Assembly: GCA_016618085.1 (NCBI GenBank)
Contig: JABLTG010000084.1
Span: forward strand, 1 to 64,000
DNA length: 64,000 nucleotides
Direction: 5' to 3'
Origin: Neovahlkampfia damariscottae
Taxonomy: Eukaryota > Heterolobosea > Selenaionea > Neovahlkampfiida > Neovahlkampfiidae
Shown: piece by piece, positions 43,508 through 53,380 of the stretch
How positions within the stretch are numbered: the first letter of the stretch is position 1
How the letters are laid out: every line of letters starts with the position of its first letter
Position numbers and translations under genes: made by a program
The notes under the pieces: generated by a model
What the model was told of the DNA's origin: nothing
The model's input: the letters and a program-made list of their open reading frames with translations, nothing else
The model's database searches: none

Positions 43508-46362
43508 TTATTCATCTGCTTTTTGTTTTTCTTTTTTGATGTCAACAGCGCCTGTTTCTTTATTGTAAGTTCTAATTTCAACATCATATTCATTTCCTGA
43601 AAGTAATCTTTCCATTAATATTTCGACATTGTGATGAATGATCCATTTATTTCTGCTTTCTTTTTCAAATTCGACAATTACATCAAATAATGGTTTATAT
43701 TTCAATTTTCGTTGAATTTTGTCTTTTTGTGATTTAATATTTTTGTCACTCATGATGACAGATTCAATTCCTCCAACCAATCCAACAACTTAAAAGAAAA
43801 ATTAATTTGAAGTTTTCATTTACCTGTTTGATTCTTTTCCAATGTTTTAACTGTTCCATGAGCAGATGCATATAATAATATTCCTCTTTGTGAACATTCT
43901 TTGGTTGCAAATACTTCCATTTGAGTTCCAATTTCATCAATAATTAAACAATCAGGTGTATGATTTTGAATTGCTTCAATCATTATTTTTTCTTGATTTT
44001 TGGATTCGGGTATTTTCATTACTCTTGCATCTCCAATACTCATATGTGGGACATTTCCAAATCCAGAAATTTCACTTGATGAATCAACAATTATGGTTCG
44101 GGAATTTGTTGAAATGTATCTGGCAATATCCCTTATGAATGAAGTCTTCCCTGATCCAGGTGATCCTAAAAATAAAATTGATTTCTTTGCATCTAAAATA
44201 TCACTAATTGCTTGGGAAATTCCAATAATTGGTTTTCCAACTCTCAATGTAATTCCAACAATATCATTAACAATACCTCGAATAACCGAAATTCTATGAA
44301 GATATTTTTCAAGTCCAGATCGATTATTTGGTAAAATGGACAAATTACAAGTCACATAATCAATATCTTTTTGTGAAACCAATTCATCAGAAATTCTAAT
44401 TTTTTTGTTTCCATAAAAATGTGCTTTTGGAATCCGATTGAAATCCATTTCAATATCAATTAAATCTTCAATATTTTCATTTTCAAATTGTTTCATATAA
44501 GATTTAGGTAATATTTCAATTAACGCCATTACTTCATCATTGTTAATTTTCAACTCTGGAATTCTTATGGATTGAATTTCTTCTTCTAATGTAATTTCTT
44601 CAAAAGATTCCTCTTCTGCTTTAAATTTTGATTTTTTCTCTAAAAACGAATCACTCAACTTTGCAAAGATGTCATGGCCATTCGATTTCTTGTCATATTT
44701 CACTTCAAATATTTCAGGGTAAAATTCTAAAAATTTTGGTAACGAATAAGGATGAACTAAAGTTCTTGATTCTTCTAATGAAAGCCAATCGAATATTTCT
44801 TCAATTTCAACCCATTTCCTTGAACAATTTTCTTTGATTCGATTAATCATTTCCAAGTTAAATACTTTTGGTTTTCCTTTCATTATTTTTTCCCATTTCT
44901 CTGCTTTCCTTTTTTCTCCCATGATTGAAGGACGACTGTACGGTTCGAAATCTAAAAATTTTTTGAATGAATTTTTCATTCCTTCTTCAATTAATAATGC
45001 ATTTGCCATTGCATCATCCAAACCGCAATGAAATAATTCATCAATCCCAAGATGATAATCACATTTCTCTTCATGTTTCAAAAATCTAGATGCTTGTCTT
45101 TCAACATACACAGCTTGTTCTTCATTCAAATCTGATAAATATTGAATCAATTCATAAACATCAATGACTTTGATATTGAATTGAACATTTAAACGAGTTG
45201 AAATTGCCTCAAATGTATTGATTTCCGCTTTTTTACCTTTGGCATACAAAATTGAAACATCTTTTGGATTGTATTCAATGAATTTTAAAAAATCATTCAT
45301 CACTTGTTTCAATGAATCTTTTGCTAATTTTTTCATTTTTCTGTACGGAAGACCATGAATGAATTTCTGTGTGAAATGAGCAGCCGAAGCAAGAGAAGAA
45401 TCAAAATTGTTTGGTATATCAATGAATCTCTGAAATTTGTCAACTATTTTTCCATTATCCAATCTTGATTTTACACAACCAATTTCAATAGGAATATAAT
45501 TGTCTGCATGTGAAGTAATAAGTTCAAAATCTATGGAGTAAATATATGTTGGGTTTAAAGATTCTGATTTTTGTTTTGATGGTTCTTTGGATTTTGAACT
45601 GTTGTCTTTTGATTCTTTTATCTTTGCTTCTTCTTTCTTTAATTTTTTTTCAGTTCCAAATATCATTTTATTTTTTGTTTTCAATGCAACACTTCCACCT
45701 CCTTCACTGCGAACATCAAAATATTCATGGTTTAATTTTAAAAAATTCGTTAATTTTCCATGTTTTAACTTCAAATAATTTCTTTCATCAATGAGCAAAG
45801 AATTCAAACGTCCAATATTCATTCCTTTCTGGTCTTTCAATAAATGTTGAATTTTTTGCAACAATATCTCTTCATTCATTTTTTCGGTAATTTCTTCAGT
45901 AACTTTTGTTTCTTTCAGTTTTGCAAACAACTCATCTTTTGAACCTCTGCCAATTTCAAAAATTTGAGGATGTGATTCAAGAAATTTGAGAACACCTCCG
46001 CATTGTTTGATAAATTTTTTTTCTTCTTTTGTTGCCTCTACAAGACACAAACTCATGAGAATCCATTCTTGCGAAAAATTTTCAATGATGCCTTTCATTA
46101 ATTTGTTTTCCTCTGACATGTGGATTTTTTTATTATTTTTCGTTTCTTTGATACTACTTTTCAATGTTACTTTTCCTCCACTATCTGTTGTTAAAGCAAA
46201 ATATTTTGGATATTTTTTCAAGAATTTTCCAGGTTTATTTTTTAAGTAATTTTTCATATCGTCTGTCAACTTGTTATACATTTCACTAATACTCATTTCA
46301 TTTGAAACACCGTATTTCAAAATTATTTGTTCCAAATAATTCAAAACAGTGATGTCGTCCAT
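43508..46362 (-). CDS. Winged-helix-like repeats - Maelstrom-like nuclease fold - SpoIIIAA/ycf45-type ATPase fusion
   Basis: Two exons (43824-46362 and 43508-43788; 35-nt intron) give 939 residues. Residues 1-260 hold three ~65-residue units ending KFLKKYPKYFAL, KFLESHPQIFEI and NFLKLNHEYFDV, each followed by a beta-hairpin-like stretch; a fourth (KFLEFYPEIFEV) lies after the nuclease domain. They look like small winged helices, possibly OST-HTH/LOTUS-like. Residues ~270-460 match the Maelstrom/DnaQ-H fold: YIYSIDFELITS, YIPIEIGCVKSRLDNGKIV, VIDVYELIQYL, CDYH and HCGLDDAMANAL. The C-terminal third is a SpoIIIAA/ycf45-type P-loop ATPase: LHRISVIRGIVNDIVGI, FLGSPGSGKT, VDSSSEISGFGNVPH and CLIIDEIGTQMEVFA. 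The role may be RNA processing; the combination is new to me. Confidence 0.75.
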
Positions 46363-46740
46363 GTTTTGGCAAATGGAATGTTTGAGCAAAACAATTGGCC
46401 AATTTGTTTGACAACACATGGAAAATTCCACTGATTCAAATTTTACCTTATAAAAGGAAAAAAGGTTCTTGCAACACAAAAGTAAATGTACTCGAGAATG
46501 TTTATTGGTTGATGATTCTATTTAAAATTTCTAATTGGTAATTATCAGGTTCTCACTCTGGTTGTTTGTTAGTATTTTTAACTCTTACTATTCCCTACCT
46601 TTGACTTTCTTGAATTTTCTTTCGATCTTTTCTTGATTTAATTTTGGTCTTGAAAGTTTTCTTTTTCATTTTACTAATGATAGTAATAAAAATATTTAAT
46701 TTCAAAAATTGCAACCAATCAATTTTTTTCGCCAAAGTGA
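46363..46740. other. Divergent intergenic region with an unsupported basic mini-ORF
   Basis: About 380 bp separating divergently transcribed genes. A minus-strand frame starting at ATG 46669 codes about 24-27 very basic residues (KKKTFKTKIKSRKDRKKIQE). It is too short to assign and could be a small ribosomal-type peptide, an exon or chance. CCAAT/ATTGG pentamers occur at about 46394-46400 (AATTGGCCAATT), near 46501-46535, and at 46715-46719, the last 21 bases upstream of the next ATG. Confidence 0.35.
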
Positions 46741-47571
46741 ATGATTGACTCCATCACACAACTACCTGCATTAATATTTCAATGGATAAAATCTTGGAGC
46801 TGGAAAACTTGGACAAAGTTATTGATCATCATTTCATTCTTTTTAACAATTATCCTTGGGTTAATTTTTTATAAAAAAGAGTTTCTGTTTTACATTGAAG
46901 TAAATTCTAATTTATAAATTTTACAATAGTTTTCTTTGCACTGGGCAAAGGAATCAGGTTTTAAAGGTATACTGGTTCTTCAACTGCTGTTTATTTGTAC
47001 ATCAGTTTTTTATCTTCCTTTCATGCTTATTTTGACATTTTCTTGTGGTGTGATATGGGGTTATTATGGAATGATTATTGCTTGTATTGAAACATCTATA
47101 GGAGCTAGTTGTGCTTTTATTGTTGGTCGATACTTTTTCAGAAGGTTTCTTCACATTTTTTTTAACATCAATAGTTCTGTTGAATCTACCATCAAAGAGT
47201 ACCCAAAATTAAAATTTATTGATAAAGCAATATCAGAAGAAGGTTGGAAAATGGTATTAATTTTGAGGATTGTTCCTGTTATTCCTTTTGCTTCATTGAA
47301 TTTTTTATTGACCATTACAAACATTGATGTTGTCACATTTTTTTTTTGCACTTTGATAGGTATGATACCTAGGATGTGTTTATATGTTTATGTTGGAATT
47401 AGTGCCGGAAATATTCCAGATATCATTGCAGGCAATGTTAAACTTTCATTTGGAAACAGTCCAAATAGAATTTATTTTTATTTAATAGGTTTGACCACTT
47501 TTGTAATTGGATTTTATACAATCTATAATATTGGAAAGAAATATGTTGACAAATATGAAAAACAAGAGTAA
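46741..47571 (+). CDS. TVP38/TMEM64-family (VTT/DedA-like) membrane protein
   Basis: Two exons (46741-46899, 46930-47571; 30-nt intron) give 266 residues. A first hydrophobic segment (LLIIISFFLTIILGLIF) is followed by the conserved VTT core: YLPFMLILTFSCGVIWGYYG, SIGASCAFIVGRYFFRRF, then VLILRIVPVIPFASLNFLL with the signature Arg-x-x-Pro, and GMIPRMCLYVYVGISAG, and a last C-terminal segment. VTT proteins act as lipid scramblases or transporters of the Golgi/ER. The short C-terminal tail is charged (KKYVDKYEKQE). Confidence 0.85.
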
Positions 47572-47616
47572 AAATTAATTATCCAATCAGTTTCTTTTTT
47601 GTCCAAAGATCTGCTC

Positions 47617-48713
47617 ATGTGGAAGAGAATACAGACTGATGAGGATGAAGTCAGAAAATTAAGTTTACATTCTTCAGTTATTTATAAATCAAAACTTTAT
47701 ATTTTTGGTGGATACTTTGATAGATTAAATCAGACTTTTGATGATTTTTTTGAGTTTGATTTATTCACCAAAACGTGGAAAAAAATTGAATCAAATCAAC
47801 CAACTGATAGAATGGGACATTGTTCTATTGTTTGGAATGATGAATTATACATGTTCGGAGGATGGCATCCAAATTTTTCAAAGTCATTTTTAACGGACAT
47901 TCAAAAATATAATTTCAAAAAAAATAAGTGGTCAGAAGTAAAATATAAAACAAAATTAGAAAATATAAATAGATGTTATCACTCTGGAAATTTATATAAC
48001 AATTCATTTTACATCTTTGGTGGTAAACTTATCTTGAATTTTGTTAATCATTTTTACATAGGTTGGAATGGGTTCAAACGTTTAAATGAATTACTACTGT
48101 ATACTTTGGAAACAAATAACTTAAAATTAGTATCAATAGCAACTGGTGATGTTCCATGTGGAAGAAGTGGACATTCATCTACAATTTTTGATGATTATCT
48201 ATTTATCTTTGGAGGATTTAATCAAAACTCTGATAGAATGAATGATTTATTTATGTATGATATAATGAAAAAACATTGGAAAAAAATTAATTTCGAAAAT
48301 AACTCACTCATACCAAAATGCTCATCTGGGCATAAATTAATTTTTCACAAAGACAAATTATTTTTGTTTGGTGGTAAATTCGAAATATTTATTCAATTTA
48401 TTATTTTTTAGGTTCATATGGAGGTGATAATCAATATTTTAGATCCCATGAAATGAACTATTTGAATGATCTTTGGAATTTTGATTTGATTACTTTTAAA
48501 TGGTCCAAAATGATAGATGAAAATAATTTGGTGTGTGGAAGAAGTTTTTTTAGTTTAGATATATTTCAGAATTCTTTGATTTTATTTGGAGGCTCTTGTA
48601 AGGAAGGAAATTTGAATGATGTTTTCAATTATATTTTAAATTTCGACTTTGGTGAAATAATTTTCAAAGAAAAGATATATGAAACATACAGTGATATCAT
48701 AATTAAATTTTAA
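47617..48713 (+). CDS. Kelch-repeat beta-propeller protein
   Basis: Three exons (47617-48022, 48062-48373, 48412-48713; introns 39 and 38 nt) give 339 residues. Five or six kelch repeats are visible with the double-Gly strand and trailing Trp: KLYIFGGYFD with TKTWKKI, ELYMFGGWHP with KNKWSEV, SFYIFGGW, YLFIFGGFNQ with KKHWKKI, KLFLFGG and SLILFGG. Both introns interrupt a repeat inside the FGG motif at the same phase, as expected for repeat growth by exon duplication. No F-box, BTB or other domain is attached, so it is a stand-alone propeller. CCAAT lies at 47583-47587. Confidence 0.82.
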
Positions 48714-48773
48714 AAAAATGTATTTTGTTCTCATTTTTCTGTTCAATTTTTTATCCAATTATATTTCTTAAAA

Positions 48774-50205
48774 ATGAGCAGAAAATTATTCACTTGGCAG
48801 GAAATTGAAAAACATAACACAGAAATTTCTCCTTGGTTAGCAATTGATGGAAAAGTTTATGATGTAACTGATTTCCAACATAAACATCCAGGCGGAGATT
48901 TAATTCTCATGGGTGCTGGTAACAAAGTTGGAACAGAACTTTTTATTTCACATCATCCTTTGTCCACAGCGAAATTACTTGATAAATATTACATTGGAGA
49001 AGTCAAAGACTATACAAATAATTTCATTTTTAAAAGTCAATTTTATGACACATTAAAAAACAGAGTAGATGAATATTTAGCAAAAAACTCAGTATTTCAT
49101 TTTTATTTTAAAAATTTTTTTTTGTAGTTAAAAAGAAGAGATTCCATTTACATGTACATCAAAGCATTGTTTTCATTTTTAACATGGATTTTTTTTTATT
49201 GTATCACAATGTATGGATTCAATAGTTATTTGTTGACTGGTTTTTTTGCTATTTTATGCGGATGGAGTGTAGCTAATGTAGGGATGGCCATTATGCATGA
49301 TGGAAATCATGGTGGTTTTTCAAATTCATCTTTAATGAATAGAATTGCAGGTGGAGCGTTTGATGTTTTAGGTGGTTCATCTTATTGTTGGAAAATGATA
49401 CATTCAGTTGGTCACCATTGTTATACTAATGTGGAAGAACTTGACCCTGATATCCGTAATATTTAATTGATGATTAATTTTTAGATACAAATGAACCCCA
49501 TTTTAGAAGGATAAAAAAAACTCAAGAACCTCACTTTTGGTATAAGTTTCAATATATTTACTTGCTACCAATGTATTCACTTTTGATATTTGAATTATTC
49601 TTTCGTGATATTCTTGCAATGGCAAAAGGTGGATGGGGTGGTTTGAAGTTTCAACCAGTGCCAAAGATTGAATGGATTTTGTTTTATGTTACAAAAATTT
49701 GGTATTTGGGATATAGTTTCATCATTCCGATGTATCTTGGGGTTCCATTGAAGAAGATTATATTGGTATATGTTATTGTTAGTGTAAGAAATATTTCAGA
49801 TGAATTTGACCGTTTTCGAAGTGCGTCGCAAGTGAAATTTTGGTTTTAATGTTTCAAGTGAATCATGTTACACATGATGCGAAATTCTATAATGCAAATG
49901 AAAAGGGAATGGTGAAAGAAGATTGGGCAATCGTTCAAGTTGAAGGATCAACAAATTTTGCTGCTGGATCTTTATTTTGGAATTTCTTCTCTGGTGGGTT
50001 GAATCATCAAATAGAACATCATCTGTTTCCAACAATTTCACACGTCCATTATCCAGAAATGAGTAAAATTGTCAGAGAAACTTGTAAGGAATTCAATGTC
50101 AAATATCATTCCTATTCTTCATTTTGGACGGCTGTTGGTGGTCATATCAAATTGTTAAAAGACTTGGGATCCATGGGCATAAAATACAATCCAAAATTTG
50201 AATAA
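48774..50205 (+). CDS. Front-end (delta-5/6/8-type) fatty acid desaturase with cytochrome b5 domain
   Basis: Four exons (48774-49091, 49128-49455, 49485-49783, 49822-50205) give 442 residues. The N-terminal cytochrome b5 domain has HPGGD and a second haem His (FISHHP). The three His boxes of the membrane desaturase follow: HDGNHGG, HSVGHHCYTN and QIEHHLFP, the last with the Gln typical of front-end enzymes. It introduces a double bond between an existing one and the carboxyl end, as in polyunsaturated fatty acid synthesis, in the ER. Regioselectivity cannot be read from sequence by eye. Splicing of the third intron (38 nt) restores CVASEILVLMFQVNHVTHD. Confidence 0.9.
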
Positions 50206-50252
50206 ACTTAAAAATAGATCTGATTCATTTTCGAAAATAATCACCAATCAGA

Positions 50253-50380
50253 TGATCCAACAAACTGAAAATGAACTCAATTTCGAAATTGAGAAAAAAT
50301 TAGCCAATAAATGGACGTCAATTAAAAAATCTACATCAACCCCGTATGTCAGTAAGGCAAGAGCATTCTCCAGATGAAAC
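50253..50380 (+). other. Overlapping upstream ORF before eIF5A
   Basis: An ATG 93 bases upstream of the eIF5A start opens a frame of about 42 codons that runs past the eIF5A ATG in another frame. CCAAT lies at about 50243, so if transcription starts close to it the upstream ATG may be at or outside the 5' end. It could reduce eIF5A translation or be outside the transcript. Confidence 0.3.
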
Positions 50381-50822
50381 AACAGAAGCTTATCCAGAAA
50401 AACCTACAAACTTAAAACGTGGAAATTTTATTTTGATGAACGAAAGACCGTGCAAAATTGTAGATTTCCAAATTACAAGAACTGGCAAGCATGGACACAG
50501 CAAAATATTCATTACAGCAACTGATATTTTCAATTCATTCAAGTTAACTGAATGCTTCGGAGCTGGAACTGTCCAATCAGTGTCAGTTCCTAAAGTTACA
50601 ATTGAAGAATATGAGTTGATTGATATTGATGATGATGATTATCTTGAATTGCTTGGTAAAAATGGTGATTTCTTTGAAGAAGAAATACAATTATATGGAG
50701 ATGAATTACAAGAACTTTCTGACATGTTTGTTAATTCTTTAATTGTTGATTCAACAGTTTATGTGAGAATTGTATCATCAATGGGCATGCACAAGGTAAT
50801 TTCTTTTGTCGAAAAAAAATAA
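50346..50822 (+). CDS. Translation factor eIF5A
   Basis: 158 residues in one exon, the normal eIF5A length. The hypusine loop is RTGKHGHSK with the modified Lys at about residue 48, preceded by NERPCKIVDFQIT. The C-terminal OB fold ends VSSMGMHKVISFVEKK. eIF5A relieves stalled ribosomes and needs deoxyhypusine synthase for its modification. The N-terminus (about 25 residues, Glu/Pro-rich) is slightly longer than usual. Start chosen at 50346 because the alternative upstream ATG is out of frame. Confidence 0.93.
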   Translation: MSVRQEHSPDETTEAYPEKPTNLKRGNFILMNERPCKIVDFQITRTGKHGHSKIFITATDIFNSFKLTECFGAGTVQSVSVPKVTIEEYELIDIDDDDYLELLGKNGDFFEEEIQLYGDELQELSDMFVNSLIVDSTVYVRIVSSMGMHKVISFVEKK

Positions 50823-51032
50823 AACTTTTCTCTTTAGACAAATGCACATGTATTTCTTTTGTTTTTTTCAAAACTCGGTTTGTAATCGTTTTTCTGATTT
50901 CTTGATGTTAGAAACTGGAAGTTAGAATTCACTTTTTTACATTCAAAGTAATAGTGAGAATACCCAACTACCTGAGGCTTTCTCTTTCACTTGATACTCA
51001 ATTGTTTTAATTTTGAAGTTGTTTTTTTTTTG

Positions 51033-51037
51033 ATTGG
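51033..51037 (+). promoter_or_regulatory. ATTGG element of the thioredoxin-TPR gene
   Basis: TTTGATTGGATAAAC directly precedes the ATG at 51044, with six bases between pentamer and start. Confidence 0.5.
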
Positions 51038-51043
51038 ATAAAC

Positions 51044-52128
51044 ATGAGACGGGTTTTACTTCAAAGTTTTTCACAAACAAGAAAACTGAAAAATATAAAT
51101 GGAATTAAATTAATTAATCAATTTCAAAAGAATGAATTCAGTAAAAATCATTTCAAATTCAAAAAATTCATCGTTGAATTAAGCTCAGAAAATTTTGAAA
51201 CCGAAATGAACTCAAAGGTAAACAAAAAAACAAACTAAAACAAAAGGTTCCAATGTTAGTTAATTTCTATTCGGAATATGATGTCGCTTGCCAAAGTTTA
51301 ACTTCTATTTTATCAACTATAGCTAATGAAAAAAATGGAAAATTCAAATTAATGTCTTTAAACACTGATGTCTATCCTGAAATAGCAAAACAATTTAATG
51401 TTCAACAAATTCCAACTGTTTTTGCTTTGGCAAATTTTTCAGGAAAATTACAAGCTCTATCAAAATTTTCAGGATTACAAAAAGAAGATGATATAAAAAA
51501 CTTTGTTGATGATATAATCAAAGGATATAATGAATATTTACAAGAACAAGGTGAACCTGTAATTGATGGTGAACAACAAAATATTGTGGAAATTGGACAA
51601 AAATTATTTGCTGAAGGAAAATTTGAAGAAGCATCAGAAATTTATCAACAAGTTATAAATGATGAAAAGGAATCAAAAGAAAATCAAGCAATGGCTTATG
51701 CTGGTTTAGCAATGTGTATGGTTTCAAAAAATGAAGTTGAAAGTGCGATTCAATTCACCGATCTTTTAAAAGAAAAATTTCAAAATGAAATTAAAGAAAA
51801 TCCTGAAATTAAAGTTATCGTTTCAATGACTGAAATATATCAATTAGTTGGTAAAGTTTCTGAAATTCAAGAAATTCAAAAAAATTTACAAACAAACCCA
51901 AAAGATTTAAATGCAAAATTTGAATTGGCAGCGTATATTTTTATCAATGAACCTGGATTGGACAAAAAAGAAATTGCAGTCCATGAAGCTTTGGAAATTT
52001 TAAAAGTTGATCCAAAATGGAATGAAGGAAAAGCAAGAAATTTATTGGTCAAAATGTTTGAAGTATTGGGAGATTGTGATATTACAAAGAAAGGTAGATC
52101 AAAAATGGCATCATATTTATTCAAATAA
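51044..52128 (+). CDS. Thioredoxin-fold/TPR protein (CnoX/YbbN-like), probably mitochondrial
   Basis: Two exons (51044-51217, 51247-52128; 29-nt intron) give 351 residues. The first ~35 residues are basic and hydroxylated with no acidic residue (MRRVLLQSFSQTRKLKN), which suggests mitochondrial import. A thioredoxin-like domain follows (MLVNFYSEYDVACQSL, QIPTVFALANFSGK) in which the CxxC motif is reduced to one Cys. The C-terminal half is TPR-like (GQKLFAEGKFEEASEIYQQV), ending in a YbbN-type segment. Bacterial CnoX/YbbN is a chaperone-type holdase with the same layout, so a chaperedoxin role is inferred rather than a redox enzyme. Confidence 0.8.
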
Positions 52129-52188
52129 ATATGTAATTCAATGATTTCTGTTGTTAAATTTTTCAAACAAAAAAACGAATTTACTATT

Positions 52189-53315
52189 TCATTTCTCTGT
52201 TAAAGTTGTAAATAATCCAAAATGGTCAGATGGATGAATTAAGCAATTTTTTTGTTCAATGTAAAAAGATTCTGTTCCAATGAGATTCACTTCACCAACT
52301 TCAAATTTTTCTACATTTTTCATCAATATTCTATCCAATCTCTTTGAAATAAGTTTGCTACTTGTCATCTTAGCTATTGAATTCACACTTGGATCATAGG
52401 TATATCCTTGTTCCTTTGGATTTTTCAAACGATACAAATCAGAATAGATATCTTTGTAAATTGACGAATAAAGAGATTCATCTTGATCTGAATAATTAAA
52501 ATCCCCAATTATCAAAGCATTTTCAATATGATTTAAAATTCCTGTCGCTTGTTTTAACAAAATTTCTCTTTTCTTTTCAGCTTCATTTGTTTTATCAGAG
52601 GGTAAATGAACCACACAAACTCCAAATGATTTCTCATTGAATTTGAAAAAACTTGATATTAATGGTTTACTTTTTTCAGAGAATTTATAAAATGTCAATG
52701 AATCAAGTGGTATAGTTGATAACAATAAAACACCATAAGGTTCTAATGTCATTCCATCAATATCTGAAATTAAATATTTCTTTTTGATCCATTCTTCTTT
52801 CAATAATTCATTCAAAAATGTCTTTGTTACTTCTTGTAATGCAATTATATCAGCTTTACTCTCTTTTAGTATTTTAAAAATTTCTGGAATTCTAAATTCT
52901 GTGTGAATTATATTTTTGTCATAAATATCGAATAAAATATTCCAAGTCAGTATTCTCAGCTTTTTTAGTTCGAATTTTTTAGTTGTGCCTGTGAATTTTT
53001 TCCATTCTCCTTTTTTTGGATGAAAAAAAAAAGGAGAAATATTTTTGGTTAATGGATATTCTTTTTCAATTTTTTTTTTAGTAATGACTAATACTCTGTC
53101 TTTTCCCATTCCCATACTATATGATGAAAAGCCAAATTTTTCAGTTAATTCATGAACTCTGAGAAATTTAGTTTTGAATTTTTTTACTTTTTTCTTTCAA
53201 ATGAATTTAGTGACAGAAATTGTTGTTCAGATTTATTTTCATTCTCTGCAAATGTTTTTATTATTTTGTAAAATTTTTTTTCTTCTTGGTCATTTGGCAC
53301 TGGTGGAAATGACAT
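52189..53315 (-). CDS. R3H domain - endonuclease/exonuclease/phosphatase (TDP2-like) fusion
   Basis: Two exons (53188-53315, 52189-53158; 29-nt intron) give 365 residues. The N-terminus is an R3H domain whose signature Arg-x-x-x-His is formed across the splice junction (SFERKKVHELTEKFGFSSYS). The EEP domain then shows RILTWNILFD, DIIALQEVT, LIIGDFNYSD, DRIL and SDHFGLFTTL, the order of metal and catalytic residues in TDP2-type enzymes. TDP2 removes 5'-tyrosyl topoisomerase II adducts; an R3H nucleic-acid-binding module in front of it is not the standard animal architecture. RNA-directed EEP enzymes are the alternative. Confidence 0.78.
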
Positions 53316-53380
53316 TTGGGAATTGAAAAAATTTATAAACAAATCATTGGATTAAAAAATTCCGCCAATTAGGATCTATA
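53316..53380. promoter_or_regulatory. 65-bp bidirectional promoter
   Basis: The R3H-EEP gene starts leftwards at 53315 and NOMO starts rightwards at 53381. The 65 bp between them contains ATTGG at 53346-53350 and CCAAT at 53365-53369, each reading as CCAAT or ATTGG towards its gene. Both genes must be driven from this interval. Confidence 0.65.

Noticed and set aside
45546-46249. Plus-strand hydrophobic frames opposite the Maelstrom-like gene
   Set aside because: Their Phe/Leu richness is the complement of Lys/Glu codons in the real minus-strand gene; no signal or domain pattern.
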